Of a stretch of DNA of 64,000 bases, positions 26,912 to 36,288 are shown piece after piece. The position numbers and the translations under genes were made by a program. The stretch spans positions 122,574 through 186,573 of the forward strand of contig JAHFUM010000001.1 of the NCBI GenBank assembly GCA_023265135.1, written 5' to 3'. This stretch comes from Nitrosarchaeum sp. Lineage in GTDB: Archaea; Thermoproteota; Nitrososphaeria; Nitrososphaerales; Nitrosopumilaceae. The number at the start of each line of letters is the position of its first letter. Within the stretch, counting starts at the first letter, position 1. The notes beneath the pieces are model-generated. The model was not told the DNA's origin, ran no database searches, and saw only the letters and a list, made by a program, of their open reading frames with translations.

Positions 26912-27496
26912 CTATCTTCCTTTAATTGCAAAGTCCTTTCTTAGTGGTGGTAAATCTGCCCAATCTTCTGGCAAAAGTAATCTTCGATTATCAGGATGAC
27001 CTTGAAAATAAACTCCAAACATTTCAAAAATCTCTCTTTCATGAAATTCTACACTGTAAAATATTTCTCTAAGACTAGGAAGTCGTGTAGCATCGTTTCC
27101 TGGAATAGGATTTTCTTCTCTTTGAGCTGTTGTTGCCAATGCAAGAATTTGTCTTGATAGTGAAGGATCAGTATAGGAACCCAAATGATAAACAACTTCA
27201 ATTTCCTTGTCCTGAGGATAATCTACGCCTGATACAGATTCAGCATGATCAAAATTTAGAACATCTCTCAGAAATTCAGCTACTTCTTTAACGTCATCTC
27301 TGCCAACATTAATTCTAACTCTGTCAGGTTTTACAAATGCTACTTTAATTCTAGTGCCAAATTTTTCAACAATTTTATCTGCAAGTTCTTTTTCAAATTT
27401 TGGTAATTCAATTTCTTTTCCTGGACTTATATTAGCAGATGTAGGTTCTGCATCAGATACTGTTTCAATTTGTTCATTATTAGAATCAGAACTCAT
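26912..27496 (-). CDS. nuoC: Complex I subunit NuoC (30-kDa type)
   Basis: 194 residues. The first 35 are acidic and low in complexity, then comes the NuoC fold with HAESVSGVDYPQDKEIEVVYH, FYSVEFHEREIFEMFGVYFQGHPDNRRLLLPEDW, the family signature (split here by position near residues 145-180). It supports NuoD and NuoB in the peripheral arm. Its ATG shares a base with the nuoB stop. Confidence 0.94.
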   Translation of the reverse strand: MSSDSNNEQIETVSDAEPTSANISPGKEIELPKFEKELADKIVEKFGTRIKVAFVKPDRVRINVGRDDVKEVAEFLRDVLNFDHAESVSGVDYPQDKEIEVVYHLGSYTDPSLSRQILALATTAQREENPIPGNDATRLPSLREIFYSVEFHEREIFEMFGVYFQGHPDNRRLLLPEDWADLPPLRKDFAIKGR

Positions 27497-28020
27497 TATA
27501 CATACTTCCTAGCCTTCATTCTCTTGATTTTTTCTTGTAATAACATACATCCTTGAATAAGAGTTTCAGGTCTAGGAGGACAGCCTGGAACATAAACATC
27601 TACAGGTAAAACCCCGTCAATACCTGGAAGTACATTGTATGAATCAAAATACAATCCACCAGTAATTGCACAAGCACCCATTGCAATAACATATTTTGGC
27701 TCTGGCATTTGATCATAAACTAAACGAAGACGTGGTGCCATTTTTCTTGTGATAGTTCCCTGAACTACAATCAGATCACATTGTCTAAGTGAACCAAATG
27801 CCTCAATGATACCAAATCTTTCAACATCATATCTTGGACTAGATGCAGCGCCAAATTCTACACTACAACATGCAGTTTCAATATGAACAGGCCAAAGAGA
27901 CCAAATTCTACCCCAGTTGATTGCATATCCTAATGGCTTATCAATTGCTTTTTCTAAAATATCACCTAACTTTCCAACAAATACATTTGCATTCTGTGGT
28001 GTTATCAGGTCTTTTAGCAA
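27496..28020 (-). CDS. nuoB: Complex I subunit NuoB (cluster N2)
   Basis: 174 residues. Cluster N2 ligands are visible as ETACCSVEFGA, then VQGTITRKMAPRL, IAMGACAITGG and VPGCPPRPETLI. It is the last cluster before quinone. Length and motif order are standard. It follows nuoA after 40 bases, the largest gap in the operon, which contains an AT-rich stretch that could hold a second promoter. Confidence 0.96.
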   Translation of the reverse strand: MLKDLITPQNANVFVGKLGDILEKAIDKPLGYAINWGRIWSLWPVHIETACCSVEFGAASSPRYDVERFGIIEAFGSLRQCDLIVVQGTITRKMAPRLRLVYDQMPEPKYVIAMGACAITGGLYFDSYNVLPGIDGVLPVDVYVPGCPPRPETLIQGCMLLQEKIKRMKARKYV

Positions 28021-28060
28021 TCTAATCCCTCATTTTCATAATTTGAATTTGTATAAAAAA

Positions 28061-28435
28061 CTACCATATGTCTCTTCTCCCTGATTGATGTAATGCAAAA
28101 GCCATTGCAGCAAACATAATTGCTAAGAAACCAATAATTGGCAAAGTTGCAGATTTTGGAAGTTCTAAAAGTGCACTTCCCCATGCATACAAGAAAATTG
28201 CCATAACATCAAAAACAACAAACATCAAAATGTAAGCATAATACTGCATCATAAAGTGAGTTCGTCCTTCACCAGATGGAACTTGTCCACATTCCATTGG
28301 CAAAAATTTAACGGGATTACTTCTTTTTCTAGGAGATATCATTCTAGAAATTAAAAGTGCAGGTGCCATAGCTACTACCGCAAATCCAAACATTAACACT
28401 ACGGTACTATAATTGCCCGCTAATTCCCCGACCAA
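28061..28435 (-). CDS. nuoA: Complex I subunit NuoA
   Basis: 124 residues with three spans. The central loop KFLPMECGQVPSGEGRTHFM carries the conserved Glu-Cys-Gly near the quinone site, and the second span has FVVFDVMAIFLYAWG with the conserved Asp. First gene of the nuo operon; the promoter should lie in the 109-base gap shared with the divergent peroxiredoxin gene, where a TATA-like TTTTAATTTAAA run is seen. Confidence 0.95.
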   Translation of the reverse strand: MVGELAGNYSTVVLMFGFAVVAMAPALLISRMISPRKRSNPVKFLPMECGQVPSGEGRTHFMMQYYAYILMFVVFDVMAIFLYAWGSALLELPKSATLPIIGFLAIMFAAMAFALHQSGRRDIW

Positions 28436-28544
28436 TTTAGCTTTGAACCCAAGTTTTTGTATAAAAAGGTATGCACTTTTTTAATTTAAATTTTAGAAAA
28501 ACAGTTTCGTAAAGTACTAAATAGGATAACTACTAAATGCGATC

Positions 28545-29009
28545 ATGTCATTAAATGTTGGAGATATTGCTCCTAATTTTGAACTGCCAGACATAGATCT
28601 TAAAATGAGGACTTTGGATGAATTTAAGGGTAAAAAAATCATATTATCGTTCTTTGTGGCTGCAAGTTCTCCAGTTTGTGAAAATGAATTGTGTAAGTTT
28701 AGAGATTCTTGGAGTGAATTATCAAATCTTGGTGCTCAGGTAGTTGCAATAAGTAATGATGGACCATTTGCGAACAAAGCATTTGTACAAAAACATAACT
28801 TCAATTTTCCAGTTCTAGCAGATTACAACAGTAAAACAATTCGAGATTACGATGTTTTGATGCCACATCTACTACATATCAAAGATTACAATGCTGCAAA
28901 ACGTTCTGTGTTCATAATAATGGAAGATGGAAAAATCGGATATAGGTGGGTATCAGAGAATCCATTAATAGAACCTGATTATGAAGAAATTAAAAAATTC
29001 TTAAAATAG
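28545..29009 (+). CDS. Peroxiredoxin (AhpC/TSA, Bcp/AhpE-like)
   Basis: 154 residues, a thioredoxin-fold peroxidase. The peroxidatic Cys lies in AASSPVCENELCKF near residue 46, in the place of the P-x3-T/S-x2-C motif, and a second Cys follows five residues later. Other marks are GDIAPNFELPD at the start and SVFIIMEDGKIGYRWVSE at the end. It should reduce hydrogen peroxide and organic peroxides in the cytoplasm. It is divergent from the nuo operon, giving a natural link between respiration and oxidant defence, though shared control is inference. Confidence 0.88.
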   Translation: MSLNVGDIAPNFELPDIDLKMRTLDEFKGKKIILSFFVAASSPVCENELCKFRDSWSELSNLGAQVVAISNDGPFANKAFVQKHNFNFPVLADYNSKTIRDYDVLMPHLLHIKDYNAAKRSVFIIMEDGKIGYRWVSENPLIEPDYEEIKKFLK

Positions 29010-29022
29010 CGAAAATAATTTT

Positions 29023-29535
29023 TTATTCAATTTCTGCAACTATATCGTTTTTAGCTACGGTTCCGCCAACTTTAATTTTGATAGATTTAATCAAACCATT
29101 CTTATGAGATTTAACAGATACTTGCATTTTCATAGATTCTAGAGTACAAATTACATCTCCTTGTTTTACAGAGTCACCTTCTTGAACAGCAATAGAAACA
29201 ACTTTACCAGGAATTTGACTTTTTAATGTTATCTGAGCATCAGAAGAACTTGCACCACCAGAATTTTTGAAAACAATTTTATCGAAATCAGTATACATGT
29301 TTAGTGTAATTGGTAAATTATCAATGATGAGATTCATTTGGTTTGTTGAATTTTCAAGATATTTTGCTCTGTGATATTTTTGGTCCAGAACAAATTCAAT
29401 TCCTTTTGAATCCATTTTTAAGATTCTTATTTGATGTTTAACTGAATTGATTTTAATAACATATTCATTGTTACCAAGATTTTCAGTGATCTCTCCATCA
29501 AATGTTTTTTCGATATCTTTTATTCTATAATCCAT
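29023..29535 (-). CDS. Biotin carboxyl carrier protein of acyl-CoA carboxylase
   Basis: 170 residues. The C-terminal biotinyl domain (about 98-170) has the biotin site ESMKM, with the acceptor Lys136, and the mirror-image hairpin ends IPGKVVSI and AKNDIVAEIE. The N-terminal part is a beta-rich linker domain as in propionyl-CoA carboxylase carriers. It carries CO2 on biotin between the two enzymes encoded just upstream. Third gene of the operon, 6 bases after accC; convergent with the peroxiredoxin gene. Confidence 0.92.
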   Translation of the reverse strand: MDYRIKDIEKTFDGEITENLGNNEYVIKINSVKHQIRILKMDSKGIEFVLDQKYHRAKYLENSTNQMNLIIDNLPITLNMYTDFDKIVFKNSGGASSSDAQITLKSQIPGKVVSIAVQEGDSVKQGDVICTLESMKMQVSVKSHKNGLIKSIKIKVGGTVAKNDIVAEIE

Positions 29536-29541
29536 GTATCG

Positions 29542-31038
29542 TCAACCTAATTTATTTTTCCAAGCAGAGTTAGTAGATGTAGAATTTTGAATTCTACTCT
29601 TAAAATATTCAGAATAAATAATAGCAGCTGCTAGAGCAGCCTCACTTTTTTCAATTTTTTCGGTTTTCAGATCTTCTTTTAATCTATCGATGATGTTATG
29701 TCGATTTAGAAAATCTGTAGAAAGATTGCCATTTTTGTATTCATCAGTATTCAAGATAGTTTTGTAAAGTGGTATTGAGGTCTCAACACCTTGAATATAA
29801 AAATCGTTTAATGCATTAAGCATTCTGGTTCTTGACTCCTCAAATGTTTGACCCCAGGTACAAAGTTTGGCCATTAAAGAATCATAAAATGGGGATACTG
29901 TACAACCAGAATAGAGATAGGTATCACATCTAACACTAGGTCCAGATGGAATGACTACATCAGGTACAGGACCGGTAGAAGGAGCAAAATCCAAGAATGT
30001 ATCTTCTGCATTTATTCTGCATTCAATTGCATAACCATTCATTTTGAGATCTTTTTGTTTGAATGGAAGTGGTTCTCCATTTGCGATATCTATTTGAAGT
30101 TTAACAAGATCTAATCCGGATACAAGTTCAGTAATTGGATGTTCTACTTGCAATCTAGCATTGATTTCTATAAAATAGAATTCGCCATTATCTGCCCTAA
30201 GAAATTCTGCAGTGCCGAGATTAGTATAATCGACTGCCTTAGATGCTTTAACAACCAATTCACCAATTCTATCTCTTGTTTCTTGATCAACTATAGGCGA
30301 AGGTGTTTGTTCAATAAGTTTTTGATTACGTCTTTGAATCGAACATTCTCTTTCAAATATATGCACAGCGTTACCATGTTTGTCTCTTGCCATTTGATAT
30401 TCAATGTGTCTAGTTTTTTGAAGAAATTTTTCAACAATTATTGCAGATTTGCCAACTGCAGAAATTGATTCACTTGTAACTGTTTCAAAACCTTCTCGTA
30501 ATTCTTTATCATTATTTACTAATCTAATTCCACGACCACCACCACCAAAAACAGATTTTAGTAGTACGGGATATGAAATATCGTTTGCAATTTTTAATGC
30601 CTCCTCAACATCTTTTACAAGACCAGGGCTTCCTGGCACAGTTGGAACTTTGGCTTTTAACATTGCAGATTTACATTGCATCTTATCACCACAAAGATCC
30701 ATAGATGCTGCAGACGGGCCAATGAAATTTATTTTATTTTTTTCACATTTACTTGCAAAATCAGAATTTTCTGAAAGAAAACCGTAACCAGGATGTATAG
30801 CATCTGCACCAGAGGATAATATGGTTTCAATAATTTTTTCTTGATTCAAATAAGATTTTGCAGGGGCAGCTTCACCAATATGATATGCTTCTGTAGCTTG
30901 TTTAACATGTAAAGAATTGTAATCCTCATCAGAATATACTGCTACAGTTTTGATTCCAAGTGCTTTGCATGTCTTAATTACACGTAAAGCAATTTCGCCT
31001 CTATTTGCGATAAGAACTTTCTCAATCATATTAATCAC
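29542..31038 (-). CDS. accC: Biotin carboxylase subunit of acetyl/propionyl-CoA carboxylase
   Basis: 498 residues. ATP-grasp biotin carboxylase with IANRGEIALRVI at the start, the glycine-rich ATP loop KSVFGGGGRGIRLV, and the catalytic block FIEINARLQVEHPITE. A C-terminal extension of about 45 residues follows the usual end. It carboxylates biotin using ATP and bicarbonate. In Nitrososphaerota the complex fixes bicarbonate onto acetyl-CoA and propionyl-CoA in the 3HP/4HB cycle. The start may be GTG 31038, overlapping the previous gene by 4 bp, or ATG 31029. Confidence 0.95.
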   Translation of the reverse strand: MINMIEKVLIANRGEIALRVIKTCKALGIKTVAVYSDEDYNSLHVKQATEAYHIGEAAPAKSYLNQEKIIETILSSGADAIHPGYGFLSENSDFASKCEKNKINFIGPSAASMDLCGDKMQCKSAMLKAKVPTVPGSPGLVKDVEEALKIANDISYPVLLKSVFGGGGRGIRLVNNDKELREGFETVTSESISAVGKSAIIVEKFLQKTRHIEYQMARDKHGNAVHIFERECSIQRRNQKLIEQTPSPIVDQETRDRIGELVVKASKAVDYTNLGTAEFLRADNGEFYFIEINARLQVEHPITELVSGLDLVKLQIDIANGEPLPFKQKDLKMNGYAIECRINAEDTFLDFAPSTGPVPDVVIPSGPSVRCDTYLYSGCTVSPFYDSLMAKLCTWGQTFEESRTRMLNALNDFYIQGVETSIPLYKTILNTDEYKNGNLSTDFLNRHNIIDRLKEDLKTEKIEKSEAALAAAIIYSEYFKSRIQNSTSTNSAWKNKLG

Positions 31039-32582
31039 AAATTGATGTTTCCATGTTTTCTTGGAAGTTGTTTTTCTCTTTTGTTTGCAAGCATTTCTAA
31101 AGCTTTGATCAACATAGGCCTTGTTTCAGCTGGATCAATTACATTATCGATAGTACCATGAGATGCTGCAACGTAAGGATTTTCAAATTTTTCTGAGAAT
31201 TCATTTATTAGTTGTTTTTTGAGAGCTTCTGGATCATCTGCGCCAGATAATTCCTTTCTATACATAATTTTTACAGCTGCTTCAGCACCTAATACAGCGC
31301 ATCGTGCAGTTGGCCATGCATAATTTATGTCAGTTCTCAGATTTTTACTTCCCATGGCTATGTATGCACCACCGTATGCTTTTCCTATGACAATTGTAAT
31401 TCTAGGAACAGTTGCTTCACAATAAGCATAGAGAAGTTTGCTACCATGTCTAATGATACCATTATGCTCTTGATTAGAACCTGGCATGTAACCAGGAGTG
31501 TCTACAAATGTAATAATTGGAATATTGAACGCATCACAAAACCTAATGAATCTAGCTGCTTTATTGGATGAGTCAATATCAAGTGCACCAGCAAGATGCA
31601 ATGGTTGGTTAGCAACGATACCAACTACTTTACCATTCAATCTACTAAAACCAACGACAATATTTGGTGCGAATAATTCATGAACCTCAAAAAATTCATG
31701 ATCATCAACAACAGAAAGAATAATTTCTTTCATGTCATATGGCTGTAACGGATTATCAGGAATAATATTGATGATATTATGATCAAGTCTGTTTGGATCG
31801 TCATCAGTTTTTATTTTTGGTGGTTCTTCGGTATTATTTTGGGGAAGAAATGAGATTAATTTTTTAATATAATCCATACATTCGTATTCATTCTTTGCAA
31901 CAAAATGTGCAACCCCACTTTTTATTCCATGTGTCATTGCTCCACCCAAGTCATCAAATGAAATTTCTTCTCCCAAAACAGTCTTCACTACATCAGGTCC
32001 AGTTACAAACATGGTTCCTACTTTGTCAACCATTATAACAAAATCAGTCATTGCGGGTGAATATACAGAACCACCAGCCGACGGGCCAATACTTGCAGTT
32101 ATTTGTGGAATAACACCAGAAGCTAATTGATTGTGATAAAAAATATCGGCGAATCCATCAAGACTCATAATTCCTTCTTGAATTCTTGCTCCTCCTGAAT
32201 CCATTATTCCAATGATTGGACAACCTGTCTTAACTGCATGATCCATTAATTTTGTAATTTTTTTAGCTCCCATTTGACTTAGTGTACCACCAAGTACAGT
32301 AAAATCATAAGCAAAGACAAAAATTTGTCTGCCATTTACTGTTCCATAACCACCAACAACACCATCAGTAAAGAATTTCTTCTTCTGCATATCATATTCA
32401 TGATAATGATGAGTTGTAAGTGGATCAATTTCAGTAAAAGTACCTGCATCTAATAAAAGATCGATTCTCTCTCGAGCTGTTAATTTACCTTTATCATGTT
32501 GATCTTTGATTTTATCTTGCCCTCCTCCTTGTAATGAAATTTTATTTCTCTTAGAATATCCCTCAATTTTTTCGAAGTGCAT
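31035..32582 (-). CDS. pccB: Carboxyltransferase subunit of acetyl/propionyl-CoA carboxylase
   Basis: 515 residues with two crotonase-like halves. Oxyanion-hole segments are DSGGARIQEG and SIGPSAGGSVYSPA in the N half and FVDTPGYMPG, GKAYGGAYIAMG in the C half. It moves the carboxyl group from biotin to acetyl- or propionyl-CoA. It is the first gene of the three-gene operon. Length and both halves are standard for archaeal bifunctional carboxylases. The key early carbon-fixation step makes this operon central to autotrophy. Confidence 0.95.
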   Translation of the reverse strand: MHFEKIEGYSKRNKISLQGGGQDKIKDQHDKGKLTARERIDLLLDAGTFTEIDPLTTHHYHEYDMQKKKFFTDGVVGGYGTVNGRQIFVFAYDFTVLGGTLSQMGAKKITKLMDHAVKTGCPIIGIMDSGGARIQEGIMSLDGFADIFYHNQLASGVIPQITASIGPSAGGSVYSPAMTDFVIMVDKVGTMFVTGPDVVKTVLGEEISFDDLGGAMTHGIKSGVAHFVAKNEYECMDYIKKLISFLPQNNTEEPPKIKTDDDPNRLDHNIINIIPDNPLQPYDMKEIILSVVDDHEFFEVHELFAPNIVVGFSRLNGKVVGIVANQPLHLAGALDIDSSNKAARFIRFCDAFNIPIITFVDTPGYMPGSNQEHNGIIRHGSKLLYAYCEATVPRITIVIGKAYGGAYIAMGSKNLRTDINYAWPTARCAVLGAEAAVKIMYRKELSGADDPEALKKQLINEFSEKFENPYVAASHGTIDNVIDPAETRPMLIKALEMLANKREKQLPRKHGNINL

Positions 32583-32708
32583 CAGATATTGTAGAAAAGA
32601 AATCTTCCTATATTAATTTAGTTTGATTTTTTTAGAATTTATTAGAATACATATTGATAATTTTTAAGACATTCCTTCAGATCGGATGATTTTGAATCAG
32701 TCATTAAT

Positions 32709-33026
32709 TTATGAATTCAAATTCAAGAGTGGAAAATTCTTTTTTACAGACTTTTGATAAGAATTAAAAGAATTTTTCTCTTCACTGCATTTTTTGCATA
32801 TACATAACTGAGATACCCTTTGAATGTCACAGGTATCTTGAAATTCACATTGTGAGCATCCAGCTGAGCTTCTACATATAATGCACTGAAGCTCATTTAT
32901 TTGGGCACATTTTTCATGTTTTACCCCTAATCCTTTTGCCCATAATCCAATTTCATTTACTTCAATTTTTTCATTACAAATGACACAAGTACCAGGAAAT
33001 TTCATAGGAATTTTTCTCCAGCTCAT
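32709..33026 (-). CDS. Cys-rich putative zinc protein, 105 aa
   Basis: Thirteen Cys in 105 residues: CVIC near residue 14, a lone Cys in HEKC, then CIIC, CSQC, CDI and CICKKC. The spacing suggests two or more zinc ribbons. The N-terminal block KFPGTCVICNEKIEVNE with WAKGLGVKH resembles small zinc domains found on DNA-processing enzymes. It overlaps the RFC-L stop by 4 bp, so it is translated with the clamp loader and may act in replication or repair; that is inference from context. No known name. Confidence 0.75.
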   Translation of the reverse strand: MSWRKIPMKFPGTCVICNEKIEVNEIGLWAKGLGVKHEKCAQINELQCIICRSSAGCSQCEFQDTCDIQRVSQLCICKKCSEEKNSFNSYQKSVKKNFPLLNLNS

Positions 33027-34189
33027 AGAATTGATTCTATCTCCTTTTCAAGAATATCATCAAAAGTATCTAATTCCAATTTTAATTTTTTATTTTTTAT
33101 ACAAAATAACATATATGGAAAACAGATGGTAACGAATACACTGGATGATAGATGTAAATTCTTTGCCATGATAGAAGATAATGATTTAATTTTTTTTCCA
33201 TCCCATCTAATACGATTTAAAAGTGGCCATGAAAGATTGTATTGAGCGTATCTTATTCGTTCATCGTTTTTATATAATCTAATCAGAATTTCATTAAGAT
33301 AACGAAGTAATCTCCAATTTTGAGTTTTCATAATTTTTCCATAAAGCATATCAGCTTCAGAAACAACTTCTAAAAGTTTTGCAAGTGAATCGTTATCTAA
33401 ATTACTGGAAATAATACTAGAGTAAAATGCATCTATTTTTAATTTTGGATCAATTTGCATAGAATACAAAACGCTTCTAGCTTCATCAATCGAATTTGCT
33501 TTAAAAAACGCATTAATACCATCTTCCACATTTATGTTTTCAAATGATTTTTCAGTTTGAGGATTAAATCCAGTAACAAGAGATTGTGTCAGATTAATCA
33601 TTGAACGAATATCGCCTCGTGACCTATCAATTACTTTTATCATAGAACCTGAACTTAGTTCCACATTTTCTTTTTTCAAAATATTTTCAAGATATATTTT
33701 CAAAAGGCGAGGAGGAATTGGCTTAAAAAATATAGTTTTAACAACTTTTTTGATACTTTTCATTTTATCTGATGTATCGGAATTTGCAGCAAGTATGATG
33801 GGCACAGTGGGTTCCTTTAAGATTTCAATTAGTGCTTCTGCACCACCGTAATCCCCCCTACCATGAATCCCATCAACTTCATCAATGAAAATCATAGGAA
33901 TTCCAAATATGCTGATATTACCTAATACAGGTGAGAGAATTTCGTTAATTCGAGATTTACTTCTCACATCACTTGCATTCAATCCAATCATATCATATCT
34001 GAATTGTTTTGCAGAAATATATGCAATGGTAGTTTTTCCTATTCCAGGAGGACCAACTAATAAAAGCGGTTTTGTACCTTTTTTCCATTTTGTAAACCAT
34101 TCAATGATTGAAGATCTGGATTCTTCATTACCAATCATGTCAGAAATATTCTGAGGTCTATATTTTTCAGACCACATCAATTTAATCAC
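33023..34189 (-). CDS. rfcL: Replication factor C large subunit
   Basis: 388 residues. AAA+ clamp loader with WSEKYRPQNISDMIGNEE, Walker A GPPGIGKTT, Walker B FIDEVDGIHG, and sensor-type RGDIRSMIN. With RFC-S (58639-59613) it loads the PCNA ring onto primer-template DNA. It is shorter than many archaeal RFC-L (about 480), lacking much of the C-terminal charged extension. It overlaps the unknown gene upstream by 4 bp and the Cys-rich gene downstream by 4 bp. Confidence 0.92.
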   Translation of the reverse strand: MIKLMWSEKYRPQNISDMIGNEESRSSIIEWFTKWKKGTKPLLLVGPPGIGKTTIAYISAKQFRYDMIGLNASDVRSKSRINEILSPVLGNISIFGIPMIFIDEVDGIHGRGDYGGAEALIEILKEPTVPIILAANSDTSDKMKSIKKVVKTIFFKPIPPRLLKIYLENILKKENVELSSGSMIKVIDRSRGDIRSMINLTQSLVTGFNPQTEKSFENINVEDGINAFFKANSIDEARSVLYSMQIDPKLKIDAFYSSIISSNLDNDSLAKLLEVVSEADMLYGKIMKTQNWRLLRYLNEILIRLYKNDERIRYAQYNLSWPLLNRIRWDGKKIKSLSSIMAKNLHLSSSVFVTICFPYMLFCIKNKKLKLELDTFDDILEKEIESIL

Positions 34190-35301
34190 TTAGGGAGTTT
34201 GGATTCAAACTCTGACCATTTGTTTGCTTTTTGTAATTGATTGTACCAATATTGATTATAATGTTCAACAGTTAGAAACAAAAATTCCAAAAATTCTGTA
34301 TGTGAAAATCCTTCAGGTAATAATTTAAGTGCTAAACGAGCATCTTGAAGATACAAATTACTTTTTTCTAATGTTATTTCAAATCCTTTTTTAACATCAT
34401 TTGATAATAAGCTGTAATACAACGGCCAAGATGGAATTTTTACAAATCCATTTTTAATAGAATCTTCAATTTCGTTTCCACATCCAACACCTTCTGCAGC
34501 TCTTGCCATTCCCAGATAGAAAATTTCTCCAAGAGGTCTTTCTGCTAGAGCCATATTTCTTCCAGCTGTTCCCATTACAGATCGATATTTTTTGTAAGAC
34601 AAGTTCATTTCTTCTTCGGTAATCTTAGTAGGTTTTGATTTTAATTTTTCATCAAGATATTGACCTATTCTAGCATCTTTGAATCCTTCTTCAAATTCTT
34701 TTAGAACTTCATCACCACCTTTAGAAATTTTATCTCGAGCTAATTTCAAAATATATGGATTCATTAGTTTGTAATCGTCTAGATATTCTAAATCTTCGTC
34801 CTTGTCTACAATTCTATCCATTGGTTCACTGAGATCAATTGCTAAAATATGACCTTCAACAATATCTTGTCTTAATTGAGGATTTTTTTTTCCAGTATAA
34901 TTTGAGGCTCCGTCAAATAACGCATTAAATACAGGAAAAGTCATTTTGACAAAATTTGAATTTAAAATACGAAACACCCTATCTTTAATTACATCTAGGC
35001 TTTCTAATTTTGATTTTATATTATTGATTTCAGAGGCTTGAAGAATGATTTCAGTGGAGCCTACTTCATTTCCAAATGCTTGTTGTGTAGAGTTTGGAGA
35101 AAGATCAGATTTAATTTCATGCAGGAGATCTCTTGCAAATCTATCTGCAAAGTTTGGAAATTCGTTTTCTGTTTCTTCTTTGTATTGAGTAAATAACTTG
35201 TAACCTTTTGATTTGAATAATCCTTGTTTCATAATTTGTTTTCCAGGTTTTGTACTCATCAAAGATTCTTTGCTTACAACAGATTGATCTTTTCCACTCA
35301 C
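34186..35301 (-). CDS. Conserved-looking protein of unknown function joined to rfcL, 371 aa
   Basis: Soluble, largely helical, acidic and Lys-rich. No Walker, nuclease or zinc motif is seen. Notable stretches are PQLRQDIVEGHILAIDLSEP near residue 142, GRNMALAERPLGEIFYLGMA near 246 and an aromatic C-terminus (HYNQYWYNQL). I do not recognise a family. It is first in a three-gene operon with rfcL and the Cys-rich protein, with 4-bp overlaps, which ties its expression to the clamp loader. A replication or repair accessory role is inference. Confidence 0.8.
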   Translation of the reverse strand: MSGKDQSVVSKESLMSTKPGKQIMKQGLFKSKGYKLFTQYKEETENEFPNFADRFARDLLHEIKSDLSPNSTQQAFGNEVGSTEIILQASEINNIKSKLESLDVIKDRVFRILNSNFVKMTFPVFNALFDGASNYTGKKNPQLRQDIVEGHILAIDLSEPMDRIVDKDEDLEYLDDYKLMNPYILKLARDKISKGGDEVLKEFEEGFKDARIGQYLDEKLKSKPTKITEEEMNLSYKKYRSVMGTAGRNMALAERPLGEIFYLGMARAAEGVGCGNEIEDSIKNGFVKIPSWPLYYSLLSNDVKKGFEITLEKSNLYLQDARLALKLLPEGFSHTEFLEFLFLTVEHYNQYWYNQLQKANKWSEFESKLPK

Positions 35302-35371
35302 ATATGATGATCTGCTTTATTGTTATTTATGCTTTCAAAATTAGAAATTTCTTTCACTTAAATTACGAAGA

Positions 35372-36187
35372 ATGAAAAAGAAAGTAATGGAAGTTATTGA
35401 AATTCTTCGTGAGATTTCAAAACGGATTTATGAAAATGTAAAAGATTTGGCAGGAACGGAAGATGCCGCAGGAGATTTTGGAAGAGGTGCGGGTGGTGAT
35501 ATTTCACGTAATATTGACATTGTTGCTGAAAAAACAGTATTAGATTATCTTAAAGAAATTAATTTTGATTGTATTGTTTTGGGAGAAGAATGTGGAAGAG
35601 TAGAATTGTCTAAAAATCCAAAAGGCTTTGTCATTATGGATGCAATTGATGGTTCTGCAAATGCTGTGAGAGGAGTTCCATTTTTTTGTAGTTCATTAGC
35701 ATTTGCAATTGAAGAAAGATTAAGTTCTATTACAGACGGAGTAATAACAAATCTATCAAATGGGGATATGTATTGGGCAACAAAAGGCAAGGGAGCATTT
35801 TTGAATGGAGTAAAGATAAAAGTTCATGATAAAGAACCAATTTACAAAATTATTGGAATAAACACATCAGGTGCCTCAACTAAATTAATGGCACGATTAC
35901 AACCATTGTTTGAACAACATAACCACATAAGGCATTTTGGTGCAAACGCATTAGAAATGGCCTTGTTTGCAAGAGGGTTATTAGATATTTTCATAGATTT
36001 AAGAGATAAAATCAGGATTCAAGATATAGCTGCAGGATATATCATAGTAAAGGAAGCAGGTGGGTTACTATTAGATGCAAATTTGAATCCTCTTGATGCA
36101 GATCTGAGTTACAAAACAAGGATATCGTTCATTGCGGCAGCAAATCAAAAAATCATAGATGAAGTTATTTCACAAATAAAAAAATAA
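35372..36187 (+). CDS. Inositol monophosphatase / archaeal FBPase-family sugar phosphatase
   Basis: 271 residues of the Li-sensitive phosphatase family. Metal-binding motifs are VLGEECGRVE with the first Glu, and MDAIDGSANAVRGVPFF (D-x-I-D-G-S) near residue 89; the C-terminal Asp is in RIQDIAAGYII. It removes phosphate from inositol-1-P or fructose-1,6-bisphosphate; inositol lipids are plausible targets. Divergent from the rfcL operon, 70 bases apart. Confidence 0.88.
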   Translation: MKKKVMEVIEILREISKRIYENVKDLAGTEDAAGDFGRGAGGDISRNIDIVAEKTVLDYLKEINFDCIVLGEECGRVELSKNPKGFVIMDAIDGSANAVRGVPFFCSSLAFAIEERLSSITDGVITNLSNGDMYWATKGKGAFLNGVKIKVHDKEPIYKIIGINTSGASTKLMARLQPLFEQHNHIRHFGANALEMALFARGLLDIFIDLRDKIRIQDIAAGYIIVKEAGGLLLDANLNPLDADLSYKTRISFIAAANQKIIDEVISQIKK

Positions 36188-36288
36188 AGTTTATTCATAA
36201 GATAATCATGAATCAGGACATATCATAAAATTTTATTGAAAAAATCAGATTTCAAACTAAATGTAGAGTGTAATAATAGGATTTTTAT

